NCBI RefSeq assembly: GCF_028369105.1
Contig: NZ_JAQNDO010000001.1
Location: forward strand, 1,178,001 to 1,242,000
Reading direction: 5' to 3'
DNA length: 64,000 nt
Source of the DNA: Polyangium mundeleinium
Lineage (GTDB): Bacteria > Myxococcota_A > Polyangia > Polyangiales > Polyangiaceae
Of the stretch, positions 15,126-24,483 are shown in pieces (positions within the stretch are counted from its first letter, which is position 1; every line of letters begins with the position of its first letter). The notes under the pieces were generated by a model that had not been told where the DNA came from, ran no database searches, and saw nothing but the letters and a program-made list of their open reading frames with translations. Both the position numbers and the translations under genes were made by a program.

Positions 15126-17558
15126 TCATCGCGTCTTCGGTCGGATCGTTCCCCTCGCGAGCGCCATACCCCTGACAGTCACAGGGCCCGCCTCATACTG
15201 ATCCTGCGCCGGCCAAACCTCCCCAACGACCCTCCCCCGCCACCGCCTCCACATCGGCACTTTTTTCCCCACCTCCTCCGGCAAATACCCCACGATCGCC
15301 CCCTTCTCCCCCGGCAACCAGATCAAACACCGCAAGAACCTCCCCCCGAACACCTCTCTCTTCTGGTAATGCCTCCCCCCGAGCAGCACCCTCTCCATCT
15401 GCTGCTCCAAATAATCCGCTGGCAACCCCTTCTTCTCCCGCGAAAACGCATCCCGTATCCGCGTCGTCAACCCCTCGCACACCGCCGGTGCCGCTGATAA
15501 CCCCGGCATCTGCACGAAATCCTTCGCCACCCCCACCGCCGCCTTCAGCCCTTCGTCCGCCGCCGTCACCAGCGGAGCCGCCGTCGACATCGCCGCCTTG
15601 AGCGCCTCCAGCTCGTCGAACGGCATCTCAATCTCCCCCGCCAGCAACACCATCGGCGGGACGAACTTCCCGTCCTCCCCGATCGCGCCCTCCAGCGCCT
15701 CGTCCACACCCTTGCCGTCGGTACGTGGTGCCTTGGCGAGGACCTGAAACACCTCTTGCCGATCTTCGATCTCCCACGGCTCGCGTGCTCCATCCACAAT
15801 CTCGATCTCTCGTGATCGCGGACTCCGCTCAAGCTCCTCGAATACCTTCTTCCACGCGGGGACCCGCCGCATTCGCGCGATGCTCTCCGGGTCGTACCAG
15901 AGGAGCTGCAACATCTCCCGCGCCGGTTCGACACCCAGCGCCTCGTTCTCGGTGGTCGCCGGACGCAAATCCCGCTTCGGCACGCTCCACGGCGTCGCAC
16001 CGGCCGCCGCATTCGACGCGGCCATTGCGCCCTCCTGGCTCGCGCGATCTACACTCGGCGTCGCAATCGCCGCCGCCGCAGCAGCCGCGGTCGCCGCGGC
16101 CGAACCAATCGTTTCCCGCGACGGCGCCGCCGTGCTCGGCCCGCCCGAGGCCCACACGCTCTCCGCCGTCGCGCGCGGAGCCGCCACCGGTGGAGGCGGC
16201 GGCACGTACGCCGGAGGCGCTATCGGCGTCGCGCTCGGGGCCGGCGTCGCAGCCTTTCTCCCCATGGGCGGAAGCATCGTCTGGTCCCCCGCCACCGGCA
16301 CCGCTGCGACGTCCACCGCCCGGAGCCCCGCCAAACCTGTCGGCTGCCCGAACGGCAATGCCGCGTCCCCCGGCTTCGGAGCAGGTGCCCCCGTCACCCG
16401 TTGCCGTTCGCCACCCATGAACGGCATCACCGGCCCCGCCGCCTTCGCCCCAAATGCGGGCACCAGCGTCATCGCCGCGAGGTCCTCCCCCTCGTCTCCG
16501 TCCGCTGCCGTGAGTGCTGTTGGCGGAATCGTCTCCAGCAAATCCTCCGCGAGCTCCTCGACCGCCGCCGCCGCGTTCGCCTGCGTTCCCGCTCCCTCCA
16601 TCCGCACCGCAATCCGCCCGGCTTCGTCTGCGCTCCGCAGGCCGATCGTTCCCCGCCAAACCACGCAGCATACCCCGCGGTCCGTGTCAATCCACAACGT
16701 ATCCGCGATCAGCTTTACGTCCTCCCGTTCCCCTGTCGCCCGATCCACCACCACGCTCGGCCGCACCCCCGGCAAATTCGTCACCACCCGCGCATGCTCC
16801 GGATGCAACCCTTCCAGCACGATCCGCTCGTTCGGCCGGATCTCCGCCACCTGCTGATCCGGCGGCGCCGCCTGGAAATACCCCGGATCCAGCTTCTCCG
16901 GCAGCGGCCTCTCCGCCCACCCCGCCTGCGAAAATGTCCCCGCCAAACGACCGAGCCGCTGCTTCCGCGCCGGCCACTCCCCCCCAACCGGCCCATAACA
17001 CACCGGGGCAAACGTATCCGATCGTTTGGACACAAACATCCCCGGCGGTTGCAAATTCGGGATCGACACCATTCCATACGCATCCGGCGCCGCGTCAAAC
17101 CGGAGCCCCGCTGGATTGTTCGTTTCCGGCCCGCCCGCCGCGCGCTCCCACCGGAGCGGCATCTTCGTGAATCGCGGACCCTCGAGGAGCTGCCCGTCCT
17201 GCACGCGGAACCCTCGATCGCACCAGACCTCGATCGATTTGTCGAGCTCTCCCACGACGAGCCGCGTCATCACCGAGCGCGCCGGCTGTTTTCCCGGCGT
17301 ATACGCGTGCCCGACGAGCATCACGTCCGCCCGCGGCTTGTATGGCACTTTGTCGCTCGGCGTGACCACGCTCCGCGCCGGATCGTCGTTCCAGTGCCCG
17401 TCCTCCTCGTGCACCTGCTCCTGCGCCGGCGCGAGCGAGCATGCGCCCGGTTCTACTACGAAAGTAGCCTTGACAATCACCGTCAGTGCATGCGTCCCGG
17501 AATGGGCTTGCCAGGCAAACGTCGACGCGCGAAGGGGACAGAGACAAACGAGTTCCAT
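15126..17558 (-). CDS. DUF2169 T6SS-associated protein
   Basis: The N-terminal ~330 residues match DUF2169: HALTVIVKATFVVEPG near the start, a PSDKVPYKPRADVMLVGHAY block, PLRWERAAGG, and NLQPPG before a FAPVCYGPVGGEWPAR-type segment. DUF2169 proteins are found beside PAAR-like/VgrG cargo genes and are thought to help load or cap T6SS cargo. A long low-complexity Ala/Pro linker (about 390-510) and a C-terminal region (about 525-810, LQLLWYDPESIARMRRV, then RYLIWLPGE-like and MWRRWRGRVVGEVWP) follow. It starts 14 bp after the stop of the kinase at 17573 on the same strand, so it is probably co-transcribed with two kinases. Its 3' part has unusually G-rich third positions on the coding strand. 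Confidence 0.85.
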   Translation of the reverse strand: MELVCLCPLRASTFAWQAHSGTHALTVIVKATFVVEPGACSLAPAQEQVHEEDGHWNDDPARSVVTPSDKVPYKPRADVMLVGHAYTPGKQPARSVMTRLVVGELDKSIEVWCDRGFRVQDGQLLEGPRFTKMPLRWERAAGGPETNNPAGLRFDAAPDAYGMVSIPNLQPPGMFVSKRSDTFAPVCYGPVGGEWPARKQRLGRLAGTFSQAGWAERPLPEKLDPGYFQAAPPDQQVAEIRPNERIVLEGLHPEHARVVTNLPGVRPSVVVDRATGEREDVKLIADTLWIDTDRGVCCVVWRGTIGLRSADEAGRIAVRMEGAGTQANAAAAVEELAEDLLETIPPTALTAADGDEGEDLAAMTLVPAFGAKAAGPVMPFMGGERQRVTGAPAPKPGDAALPFGQPTGLAGLRAVDVAAVPVAGDQTMLPPMGRKAATPAPSATPIAPPAYVPPPPPVAAPRATAESVWASGGPSTAAPSRETIGSAAATAAAAAAAIATPSVDRASQEGAMAASNAAAGATPWSVPKRDLRPATTENEALGVEPAREMLQLLWYDPESIARMRRVPAWKKVFEELERSPRSREIEIVDGAREPWEIEDRQEVFQVLAKAPRTDGKGVDEALEGAIGEDGKFVPPMVLLAGEIEMPFDELEALKAAMSTAAPLVTAADEGLKAAVGVAKDFVQMPGLSAAPAVCEGLTTRIRDAFSREKKGLPADYLEQQMERVLLGGRHYQKREVFGGRFLRCLIWLPGEKGAIVGYLPEEVGKKVPMWRRWRGRVVGEVWPAQDQYEAGPVTVRGMALARGTIRPKTR

Positions 17559-17572
17559 GCCTGCTCCCGATC

Positions 17573-18874
17573 CTACTTCTTCTTCGGGTTCGTGCCCTGC
17601 ACCTTCTCTGCGTTCCGCGATTCGTCCCCGAGCGTTGGATCATCCAAGCACTTCGGCCGCTGCAGCACCGCGAGCTCCGCCGTCACGCTCGCGATGCCCC
17701 GCTCCGCCTTCGCGGGCATCGGCGCCGGCCTTTGCATCCGATCCCCCACCATCACCGCCACCAGGATCAGCGACATGAGCCCCCCGAGCACGTTCAACGT
17801 TTGCGGCCCCAAACGCATCGTGGCCGCGGCCGTTGTCGTCGGCGCGGCGTGCGATCGGACCATCGCCGCCGCCGTCGATCCATCCCGCCGTGAGGGCAGC
17901 GTCTCGGGAATCCACGACGCGCCGTCACTCCCGTTCCAGGGCTGCGTGATCCGCGGCTCCGGCGCCTGCCAATCTCGGGGCACACGCCCTGGTTCCATCC
18001 GTGGCCATGTGTCCCTCACGCGTGGCGCCGTGCAAGCTTGCAGCGCGAGATACAGGTCGAGCCGATCCGCCACGGCGGTGGCCTTCGCGATCCGTTGCTG
18101 CCGGTCTCGCTCCAGGCAATACGCGACGAGGTCGTCGAGCTCGTCGTCGACGTTCATCACGTAGTCCGAGACGCGCGGCGTCGGACGCAGGCGCAGGCCA
18201 TGGCCCTCCTTCAGCTCGAGCGGATAGACGGGACGCACGCCCGTCAGCATCTCGAAAAGCACGACGCCGAGCGAATAAACGTCGGTGCGCGCGTCCACGT
18301 CGTGCGACGACGCGAGCTGCTCGGGGCTCATGTAGGCCGGCGTTCCCACGACGCCGTTGCGCTCGGTCACGAGCGTGTCGTCCGCGTCGAGGTCCTTGGC
18401 CACGCCGAAATCGAGGACCTTCACGACGAACCCTTCGGTCCCGGGCTCTTGATGCAGGAAGACGTTCGACGGCTTGAGGTCGCGGTGGATGATGTTCTTC
18501 GCGTGCGCCGCCGCGAGCGCGCGGGCGATGTCGCGGCCGATCCGCGCAGCCTCCGGTTGTTCGAGGCGCCTCTTTCGGCGCAGGCGATCGGCGAGCGTCT
18601 CGCCGTGGAGGAGCTGCATCACGAGGTACGGCTCGCCGACGTCCGTCTCCGAAGCGTCGTGGACCTCGACGACATTCCGATGCGCGATGGCGCCGCAGAG
18701 GCGCGCCTCCCGGCACAATCGATACCGATGGCTCGGGGACGCGACGCGGAGGACCTTCACGGCGACACGACGAGAGGTCGCGATGTGCTCGGCCTCCCAC
18801 ACGATGCCCATCGCGCCCTCTCCGAGCGGGCGCAACAAACGATACCTGCCTCCGAGTCGGCTCCCGGCGATCAT
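17573..18874 (-). CDS. Membrane Ser/Thr protein kinase
   Basis: The start is set at the ATG giving MIAGSRLGGRYRLLRPLG; a longer ORF from 18922 adds 16 residues with no family match. The 433-residue protein has kinase motifs GEGAMGIVW, HRDLKPSNVF, DFGVAKD and a PAYMSPEQ activation segment (domain about 10-275). A linker of about 95 residues then leads to one transmembrane helix (about 372-395, LNVLGGLMSLILVAVMVG) and a short external tail ending in Lys. It lies between the kinase at 18975 (gap 100 bp) and the DUF2169 gene (gap 14 bp) on the same strand. Phosphorylation of T6SS-related partners is possible from context only. Confidence 0.92.
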   Translation of the reverse strand: MIAGSRLGGRYRLLRPLGEGAMGIVWEAEHIATSRRVAVKVLRVASPSHRYRLCREARLCGAIAHRNVVEVHDASETDVGEPYLVMQLLHGETLADRLRRKRRLEQPEAARIGRDIARALAAAHAKNIIHRDLKPSNVFLHQEPGTEGFVVKVLDFGVAKDLDADDTLVTERNGVVGTPAYMSPEQLASSHDVDARTDVYSLGVVLFEMLTGVRPVYPLELKEGHGLRLRPTPRVSDYVMNVDDELDDLVAYCLERDRQQRIAKATAVADRLDLYLALQACTAPRVRDTWPRMEPGRVPRDWQAPEPRITQPWNGSDGASWIPETLPSRRDGSTAAAMVRSHAAPTTTAAATMRLGPQTLNVLGGLMSLILVAVMVGDRMQRPAPMPAKAERGIASVTAELAVLQRPKCLDDPTLGDESRNAEKVQGTNPKKK

Positions 18875-18974
18875 GCACAGGGCGCTAGCAGTGTTTGCTC
18901 CGAAAGGACAAGTTCGTAGCAATTGTGAACACAGATATGGGTCGAAGGCTTCGCTGGACCCTCAGCGCGCTCGC

Positions 18975-20531
18975 TCAGAGTCCTGACGGGGCAAACGTGC
19001 CTTTCGCCTTGTTCACGTTCCTGCACCCGACCCGGAGCGTCAGCGTGCACGGCGGCAGCGGCGTGTACGTCGACGTGGGCTTCGCGGCCGCCACCACCTG
19101 CGCGGAGGACGACGGCGGCGCCGCGACGGTGGGTGCGGGCGTCGCGCTCGGAGCAGCCGTCTGCGTCGAGGCGGGCGGGGGCGTTGGCGTCGGGGGCGTC
19201 GTCGGCTCTGCTCGCTCCAGCGGAGCCGTCGGATGAGGGGTCGGTGCATCTGCGACGGTGGTGGCCGTCGGCGCCTGCGTTGCGTTCGCGGGGTCGCTCC
19301 CGGGCAGCCCGATCACGACGACAAGCAGGACGAGCGCGAGCATGGCCGCCGCGCCGAGCCCGAACGACAAGAGCAGGATCGTACGGCCCTGCCTGCGCCG
19401 TGGGATCGTCGTGGTGCTCGTCACGGGCTCTTCGCGCACCGTCGGCGGCGCGGTGAGCTCTGCGGCAGGCAGGGGAATCCCCGCCGTCAATGTCGAGGTT
19501 CGCCGGTGCGCGGAGAGCGACTCCTGCATCTCGCGTCGCCACGGCGGTAGCGGATCGGGCGTGGGCGCGTTCGCCTGCAAAAAGGCCGTGCCCTCGGGCG
19601 TCGTGTCGGGCGGCGCGAGCAGGGGCGACGACTGCGAGGGCCGCGGCGCGGAGATTGCGGCGCTCGACGGAGCCCGCCAGATCCGGCTCGACTCCACGAG
19701 CGGCGTGAGCAGCGCGACGAGCTCGGCGGCGTTCGCGACGCGCTTGTCGCGGTCTCGTTCGAGGCAGCGCATCACGATGTCCTCGAGCTCCGGCGGCACG
19801 TCGCGCACCCGCGCCGAAATCGGCGGGATGGGCGCGATCAGCACCTGGCGCACCACATCCTGCAGCGACCCGCTGAAGGGGCGAACGCCCGCGAGCAGCT
19901 CGTAGAGCAGGATCCCGAGTGACCAGAGATCCGTGCGATGGTCGATGTCCGCGCGAAGCCCGACCTGCTCGGGGCTCATGTAGCCGGGAGAGCCGATCAC
20001 CATGCCCGTCATGGTTGCCTGCGTCTCTTCGGTCGGACCGAGGCTTTTCGCGACGCCGAAGTCGAGCACCTTCACCACGAACTCGTCTTCGCCCGCGCCC
20101 GGCGCGCGGTGGAGGAAGACGTTCGCGGGCTTCAGATCACGGTGCATGATCTTCGCCTGATGTGCCGCTTCGAGGGCGTTCGCGATGTCGCGGGCGATCC
20201 GCGCGGCAACCTTCGGCTCGATGCGCCGCTTGTTCTTGAGCATGTCGGCGAGCGACTCGCCCGAGAGGAGCTCGAGCGCGAGGTACGGCTCGCCGTCGTC
20301 GGTCTCGCCTGCATCGAGCAGGCGCACGATGTTCGGGTGCGACAAGCGCGACGAGAGCCGCACCTCGCGCAGGAAGCGCTGCCGGAGCTCCGTCGTCGAC
20401 TTCGAGAGCAACTTGAGCGCGACCTCGCGGCGCGTGTCGATCTCCTCCGCGGCCCAGACCGTGCCCATCGTGCCTGCGCCGATGGCCCGGACGAGGCGGT
20501 ACTTCTTCCCGATCGTACTTCCAGCTTTCAT
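18975..20531 (-). CDS. Membrane Ser/Thr protein kinase
   Basis: The 518-residue kinase starts MKAGSTIGKKYRLVRAIG. It has GAGTMGTVW, HRDLKPANVFL, DFGVAKS and SPGYMSPEQVG (domain about 8-275). A Pro/Ala linker precedes a single span (about 387-410, AAAMLALVLLVVVIG). After the membrane comes a Thr/Pro/Ala-rich stretch of about 80 residues and a short segment CTLTLRVGCRNVNKAKG. The leader of this minus-strand run is divergent from the GTPase gene with 156 bp between the starts. The fold and order match the neighbouring kinases at 17573 and 28432, which points to paralogue expansion. Confidence 0.93.
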   Translation of the reverse strand: MKAGSTIGKKYRLVRAIGAGTMGTVWAAEEIDTRREVALKLLSKSTTELRQRFLREVRLSSRLSHPNIVRLLDAGETDDGEPYLALELLSGESLADMLKNKRRIEPKVAARIARDIANALEAAHQAKIMHRDLKPANVFLHRAPGAGEDEFVVKVLDFGVAKSLGPTEETQATMTGMVIGSPGYMSPEQVGLRADIDHRTDLWSLGILLYELLAGVRPFSGSLQDVVRQVLIAPIPPISARVRDVPPELEDIVMRCLERDRDKRVANAAELVALLTPLVESSRIWRAPSSAAISAPRPSQSSPLLAPPDTTPEGTAFLQANAPTPDPLPPWRREMQESLSAHRRTSTLTAGIPLPAAELTAPPTVREEPVTSTTTIPRRRQGRTILLLSFGLGAAAMLALVLLVVVIGLPGSDPANATQAPTATTVADAPTPHPTAPLERAEPTTPPTPTPPPASTQTAAPSATPAPTVAAPPSSSAQVVAAAKPTSTYTPLPPCTLTLRVGCRNVNKAKGTFAPSGL

Positions 20532-20687
20532 CGTTGGTCAGGACAGATGTGCCGGCAATGCCGCCAATGCGGAGCATCGTAGCGTACCAGGCGAACCGTG
20601 TAACGATTCGTGGTAAGATTTCTTGCGCGCTACCAGGGCCGCGTGATCTGATGGCACGAGCCAAACCATGTCCGACGCGAGGGGCGA
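20532..20687. promoter_or_regulatory. Divergent promoter region, kinase / GTPase operon
   Basis: The kinase (leftward) and GTPase (rightward) starts are separated by these 156 bp, which must carry both promoters. A GAGGGGCGA purine block directly before 20688 can serve as ribosome-binding site. No clear sigma-70 or sigma-54 boxes could be assigned. Confidence 0.4.
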
Positions 20688-21914
20688 ATGACGACGGTCT
20701 TCATCATCATCGGCATCATCATCACGGCGCTGGTCGTCGTCTTGATCGTCCTCGGCATGCGCGCCTCGAAGCTCACGGAGGAGCTCGAAGCGGCCGAGAT
20801 GAAGCACCAGTCGCTCGCCGCGGCGAACCGTGAGCTCCAGACGCAAGTCACGACGCTCGACGGCGACAACAAGAAGAAGATCGGCTGGCTCGACCACATG
20901 GAAGAGGAGCTCAACTGGCACAAGGCCGAGCTCGAGAAGCGGCCGAAGATCGACCGCAAGGTCTACCGGATCCTGACGCTCGGCATGAAGGCGACGGGCA
21001 AGAGCTCGCTGACGCTGAAGTGGTCGAACCCGCTCGTGGACCTCGGGACGATCGAGGGGACGAAGATCGAGCGGTACGAGCGCACCGTGAGCCACGTGCG
21101 GAACAAGGACACGCTCGTCGAGCACGTGTTCGAGGTGCACGACTGGGGCGGTGAGCACATCGTGGACGCGCAGCAGGAGCTCATCATCGAGGAGATTCAC
21201 GGGCTCTTGATGGTCGTCGATCTCGGCGGCAAGGACGCGCGGCAGGTCGACACGAACCGCATCGGCGAGCAGCTCAACGAGTTCAACCCGCAGGCGCTGA
21301 AGTACTTCTTCAGCCCGAAGACGGTGGCGTCGTGCAAGAGCGTGGTGCTCTTCATCAACAAGAGCGACCTCATCCCGGGCTCGCCCGCGCAAGCGGAGGC
21401 GCAGGCGAGGGCGCTCTACACGCCGCTCATCGACAGCCTGCGGCAATACGCGACGCAGATCGACGTGAAGGTGCTCGTGGGGTCGGCGAGCTACGGGCAC
21501 TCGACGCACGTCCTTTTCTCGCACTTCGTCGAGCAGATCCTCCCGAAGTCGGCCTACGACCACCAGCTTTTGCAGCGCATGAAGTCGGAGTTCCGGTCGC
21601 GCGCTTCGACAGTCACGCCCGGGATGAACGCGCCCACGTCGCAATCGCAGCCGCAGTTCCCGGCGCCGCAAATCCCGCACGCGCAGCCGCCGCCGTCGAA
21701 TGGGCACCCGCAGATGCCGGCGCCGCAGCATTACGGGCAGGCTGCGCAGCACGCGCCCGCGCCGCAGGCGGCCCCGCAGGGCTTCGGGCCGCGGCCGCCC
21801 GCGTTCGGCCCGCCAAAGCTGAACGTCAAGGGGACGATGCCAATTGAGGACCTCAACCCGATGGAAGTCACGGCGCCACTCTTGAATCGCCAGCCACCTC
21901 CGCGGCGGGGTTGA
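20688..21914 (+). CDS. Membrane-anchored small GTPase-like protein
   Basis: An N-terminal transmembrane helix (about 4-24, VFIIIGIIITALVVVLIVLG) is followed by a coiled coil (about 28-75, rich in Glu/Lys heptads). The G domain (about 80-300) has the P-loop GMKATGKSSLT, a DWGGEH switch-II (DxxG form), NKSD for guanine specificity and a late GSAS. The tail (about 305-408) is Pro/Gln/Ala-rich. It looks like a Ras-type switch tethered to the inner membrane with the G domain in the cytoplasm, by analogy with MglA-like signalling. The direct family was not recognised. It forms an operon with the next gene, whose ATG is 13 bp downstream of this stop, and is divergent from a kinase, so kinase-GTPase crosstalk is conceivable. 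Confidence 0.82.
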   Translation: MTTVFIIIGIIITALVVVLIVLGMRASKLTEELEAAEMKHQSLAAANRELQTQVTTLDGDNKKKIGWLDHMEEELNWHKAELEKRPKIDRKVYRILTLGMKATGKSSLTLKWSNPLVDLGTIEGTKIERYERTVSHVRNKDTLVEHVFEVHDWGGEHIVDAQQELIIEEIHGLLMVVDLGGKDARQVDTNRIGEQLNEFNPQALKYFFSPKTVASCKSVVLFINKSDLIPGSPAQAEAQARALYTPLIDSLRQYATQIDVKVLVGSASYGHSTHVLFSHFVEQILPKSAYDHQLLQRMKSEFRSRASTVTPGMNAPTSQSQPQFPAPQIPHAQPPPSNGHPQMPAPQHYGQAAQHAPAPQAAPQGFGPRPPAFGPPKLNVKGTMPIEDLNPMEVTAPLLNRQPPPRRG

Positions 21915-21926
21915 ACGGAGGGGGAC

Positions 21927-23489
21927 ATGGACGAGACGCACGTGGTGACTGCGGGATACGAGGTCCCGACCTACAAGGTGCCCTACGGGGCGACGTGGTT
22001 CCATTTCCTCCACGGGAACGTGCCGGGGCATCAGATCGACTTCATCTACCGGCCCGAGGTGCCGCAGGAGCCGTTGACGCGGCAGCATTTCAGCCACCTC
22101 TCGCGGCTCGTGAAATACATCGAGCCACGGCATGGGAGCGCTTATGCGTTCGCGATCGGGAACCTGTCGCGCGACGATACGCAATACGAGCCGGGGCACG
22201 GTGGGCTCGCGCTGATTTTCGGCCTGCGCATCAAGGGGGCGAAGGATCACGCGGGGAGGCAAGACCCGCCGTTTTGCCATTCGGCGGCGATCGTCGACCG
22301 GAACCTCGACGGACAGGCGATTTACGGGACGGCGGTGCAGTTCTACCAGAAGCTTTTGCCGGACGAGGAGTCGCAGGCGGAGGGGAGCGGCTGGTATCAC
22401 ACGTACGTGCAGCACGCGCAGAACGCGGACGCGCTGTTGCCGCTCTTGAAGATGTACCTCGAGGATTTCGAGGATCTGCACAAGCCGGGGCCGAGCGGTT
22501 TGTCGTTCCGGTGGACGGTGGAGAACTCGACACCGCCGAAGCGGGTGGTGATCGTGTACCCGGACCGGGTCGATTTCCCGACGCTGGCGTATTGCATGGC
22601 GCGAATCGCGAACGTGCTCGTGGAGTCCGACGTCAAGTGGACGGCGATCTCGAATGGGCGCGAGCAGGACGTGGTGGGAGGCTTGACGGTGCGATTCGTG
22701 CCGCGCCGCGAGGCGACGGCGGAGCCCGCGGATGTGGTGCTGATGTACCTGGAGCAGGTGCCGGAGGATCCGGCGGAGATCGCGGCTCAGCTTTTCAATG
22801 CGCACGAGGTGCGGGTCTCGCAGCTCCCGGACCTGCGGATGAACTGGCGGTTCGTCCAGGAGCAGCAGGCGAAGCAGAATGGGACGGGGACGGGGCACGG
22901 CGCGGGGATGGCGACGACGAGCAATGGAGTTGGTTCGGTGAGGCCCGGGCCGATGCCGACGGAGGAGAGGGCGCGGCCGTGGGCACAACCGGTCGAGGCG
23001 CCAGCGGCGGTGGAGGATCCGGCGCTCAAGACGGCAGGGCTCGGCGGATTGGTTCAGGTGGTGGAGAGGGCGGAGGCGGCGCCTGGATTGTTGTTGCCGC
23101 AGCCGGATCTGGCGGCGGAGCTGAAGACGAAGCAGCGGAAGCAGCAGTTTTCGACGTTGATCGGGGTGGGGTTGTTGGTGGTGGTGCTCGGGGTGATTGC
23201 GGCGGTGTGGATTGGGTCGGCGCCGGTGGTGGTGGAGGAGGGGGCGGGGGCGGGGAGTGTGGCGCCGGTGGTGGGGACGGGGAAGCCGGTGGGGACGGGG
23301 GGGCCGACGGCGGAGCCGAGCGTGAAGGTGCAGGACGCAGCGGTGATTTTGGATCAGCCGGCCGGGACGGCATCGGTGAAGCCGGCGGCAAACACGCGAA
23401 ATAAGCCTCGAACATCGTCCACTGGCGCGGCGAGCAGCCAGCCGACTGCAAAACCAGCGGTTTCGTCCGGACGGCCCCGGCTCTTTTAG
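21927..23489 (+). CDS. Unknown protein with C-terminal membrane anchor, GTPase partner candidate
   Basis: The 520-residue protein has a strong GGAGGGGG ribosome-binding site. The N-terminal ~310 residues form a mixed fold I do not recognise (ATWFHFLHGNVPGHQIDFIY; LARLVKYIEP-like helix; FCHSAAIVDRNLDGQAIYGT; a VVIVYPDRVDFPTLAYCM strand-helix). A linker follows, then one transmembrane helix (about 408-431, FSTLIGVGLLVVVLGVIAAVW), and a Gly/Val/Pro-rich tail on the other side. The tail codons are almost all G-ending, giving long G runs on the plus strand near 23140-23300. Tight spacing after the GTPase gene suggests it is its effector, regulator or membrane partner. The end is convergent with a lipoprotein gene 27 bp away. 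Confidence 0.75.
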   Translation: MDETHVVTAGYEVPTYKVPYGATWFHFLHGNVPGHQIDFIYRPEVPQEPLTRQHFSHLSRLVKYIEPRHGSAYAFAIGNLSRDDTQYEPGHGGLALIFGLRIKGAKDHAGRQDPPFCHSAAIVDRNLDGQAIYGTAVQFYQKLLPDEESQAEGSGWYHTYVQHAQNADALLPLLKMYLEDFEDLHKPGPSGLSFRWTVENSTPPKRVVIVYPDRVDFPTLAYCMARIANVLVESDVKWTAISNGREQDVVGGLTVRFVPRREATAEPADVVLMYLEQVPEDPAEIAAQLFNAHEVRVSQLPDLRMNWRFVQEQQAKQNGTGTGHGAGMATTSNGVGSVRPGPMPTEERARPWAQPVEAPAAVEDPALKTAGLGGLVQVVERAEAAPGLLLPQPDLAAELKTKQRKQQFSTLIGVGLLVVVLGVIAAVWIGSAPVVVEEGAGAGSVAPVVGTGKPVGTGGPTAEPSVKVQDAAVILDQPAGTASVKPAANTRNKPRTSSTGAASSQPTAKPAVSSGRPRLF

Positions 23490-23516
23490 TCTGGAAGTTG
23501 TGTGGATGCGACGGGA

Positions 23517-24437
23517 TCAATTGCAGCGACGTGGGAAGCCGGTGCAGTTGCCGTTGAGGCAGTCGTCGTTGTCGATGCAGTAGGCGCCGCTGGGGGCGGT
23601 GGTAGGCGGGCATGCGCCCATTGTGCATGCGGAGCCACCGCAATCGCTGCCGTTCATACAGGCGGCGCAGAAGCCGTTCAGGCACCGATTGCTCTTGCAC
23701 TGATGGTTGCCCTCGCATTGGCCGTCTAACTCCGCCTTGCAAAGGTTCTCGATGCACTCGGCTCCATCGAAGCAAGGCATGCCTTCATCGCAAGGCTCAC
23801 CGGCCGCAGCGCGACAGCGGCCTGCGTCGCACGACCTACTATCGCATTGCTGGTTGTACGTGCATTCTGCGCAGACCTTCGTTGAGCCCAGGCAAAAATT
23901 GGATACACACTGCACCGCGGCCTCGCATCCGGTCGTCGTCGCCGAACGGCAGATGCCCGTGACGCACACGCCGGATGCACAATCATCCGCTCCATCACAC
24001 GGGGAGCCGCCGCAGTTTTTGCAGTTGTCGCATGCCAGATCGATGGAAACACAGTCGGCGCAGCCGTCTTTCCCATCGCAAACTTGGGTGCCCTCATTGC
24101 AAGCAGTGCCAGCCGCGAGCGGCATACAATCGCCGCCCGGGCACGTCCAGCACTCCTCGACCTGGCACGTAGAGCTACATCCGTCGCTGTCGCCGGCGTC
24201 GGGCTCCCCATTGTCGCATTGTTCCCCGCGATCCGTCTCAACCTTCCCATCCCCGCAGACGGGGCCGCCCCCCATGCCTCCCATTCCCCCGGTGCCCCCA
24301 ATGCCTCCGCTCCCTCCGGTGGACGTACCTCCGTCGAGCGTCCTCGCGCGAAACTCACTATTCTGACAACCCCAGACGAGCCCTGCCCCGACAGCAAGCA
24401 AAAGCGCCAGCGTTTTCGTTCGCGCACTCGAAAGCAT
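23517..24437 (-). CDS. Cys-rich repeat lipoprotein (duplicate A)
   Basis: The best start is the ATG at 24437, with GAGGA 6 nt upstream; ATG 24443 is also possible, and the longer ORF from 24527 has an unlikely lead. A lipoprotein signal (MLSSARTKTLALLLAVGAG, lipobox LVWGC) is followed by a Gly/Thr/Met linker. A myxococcus Cys-rich (DUF4215-like) motif comes next (VCGDGKVETDRGEQCDNGEP, then GDSDGCSSTCQVEECW). About ten further short Cys modules (CADC, CDNCKNCGGSPC, CVSNFCLGS, CMNGSDCGG) end at CTGFPRRCN. It should be an outer-membrane, disulfide-stabilised surface protein of unknown ligand. Residues from about 80 on are almost identical to the lipoprotein at 25588. Confidence 0.87.
   Translation of the reverse strand: MLSSARTKTLALLLAVGAGLVWGCQNSEFRARTLDGGTSTGGSGGIGGTGGMGGMGGGPVCGDGKVETDRGEQCDNGEPDAGDSDGCSSTCQVEECWTCPGGDCMPLAAGTACNEGTQVCDGKDGCADCVSIDLACDNCKNCGGSPCDGADDCASGVCVTGICRSATTTGCEAAVQCVSNFCLGSTKVCAECTYNQQCDSRSCDAGRCRAAAGEPCDEGMPCFDGAECIENLCKAELDGQCEGNHQCKSNRCLNGFCAACMNGSDCGGSACTMGACPPTTAPSGAYCIDNDDCLNGNCTGFPRRCN
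23531..24186 (-). repeat. 656-bp direct duplication, copy A
   Basis: It aligns without net gap to 25608-26263 at a constant offset of 2077 bp, with long identical runs (for example the block near 23750-23830 against 25827-25907). It covers the Cys-rich coding part only; the 5' parts of the two genes differ. Confidence 0.85.
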
Positions 24438-24483
24438 TCTCATTCCTCGCAGGAGACTGAAGGCGTCTACTTGGTAAATGAAT

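Noticed and set aside
20538-22988. 816-residue open frame on the minus strand
   Set aside because: It is antisense to the GTPase and its partner; strongly Arg/Leu/His-biased.
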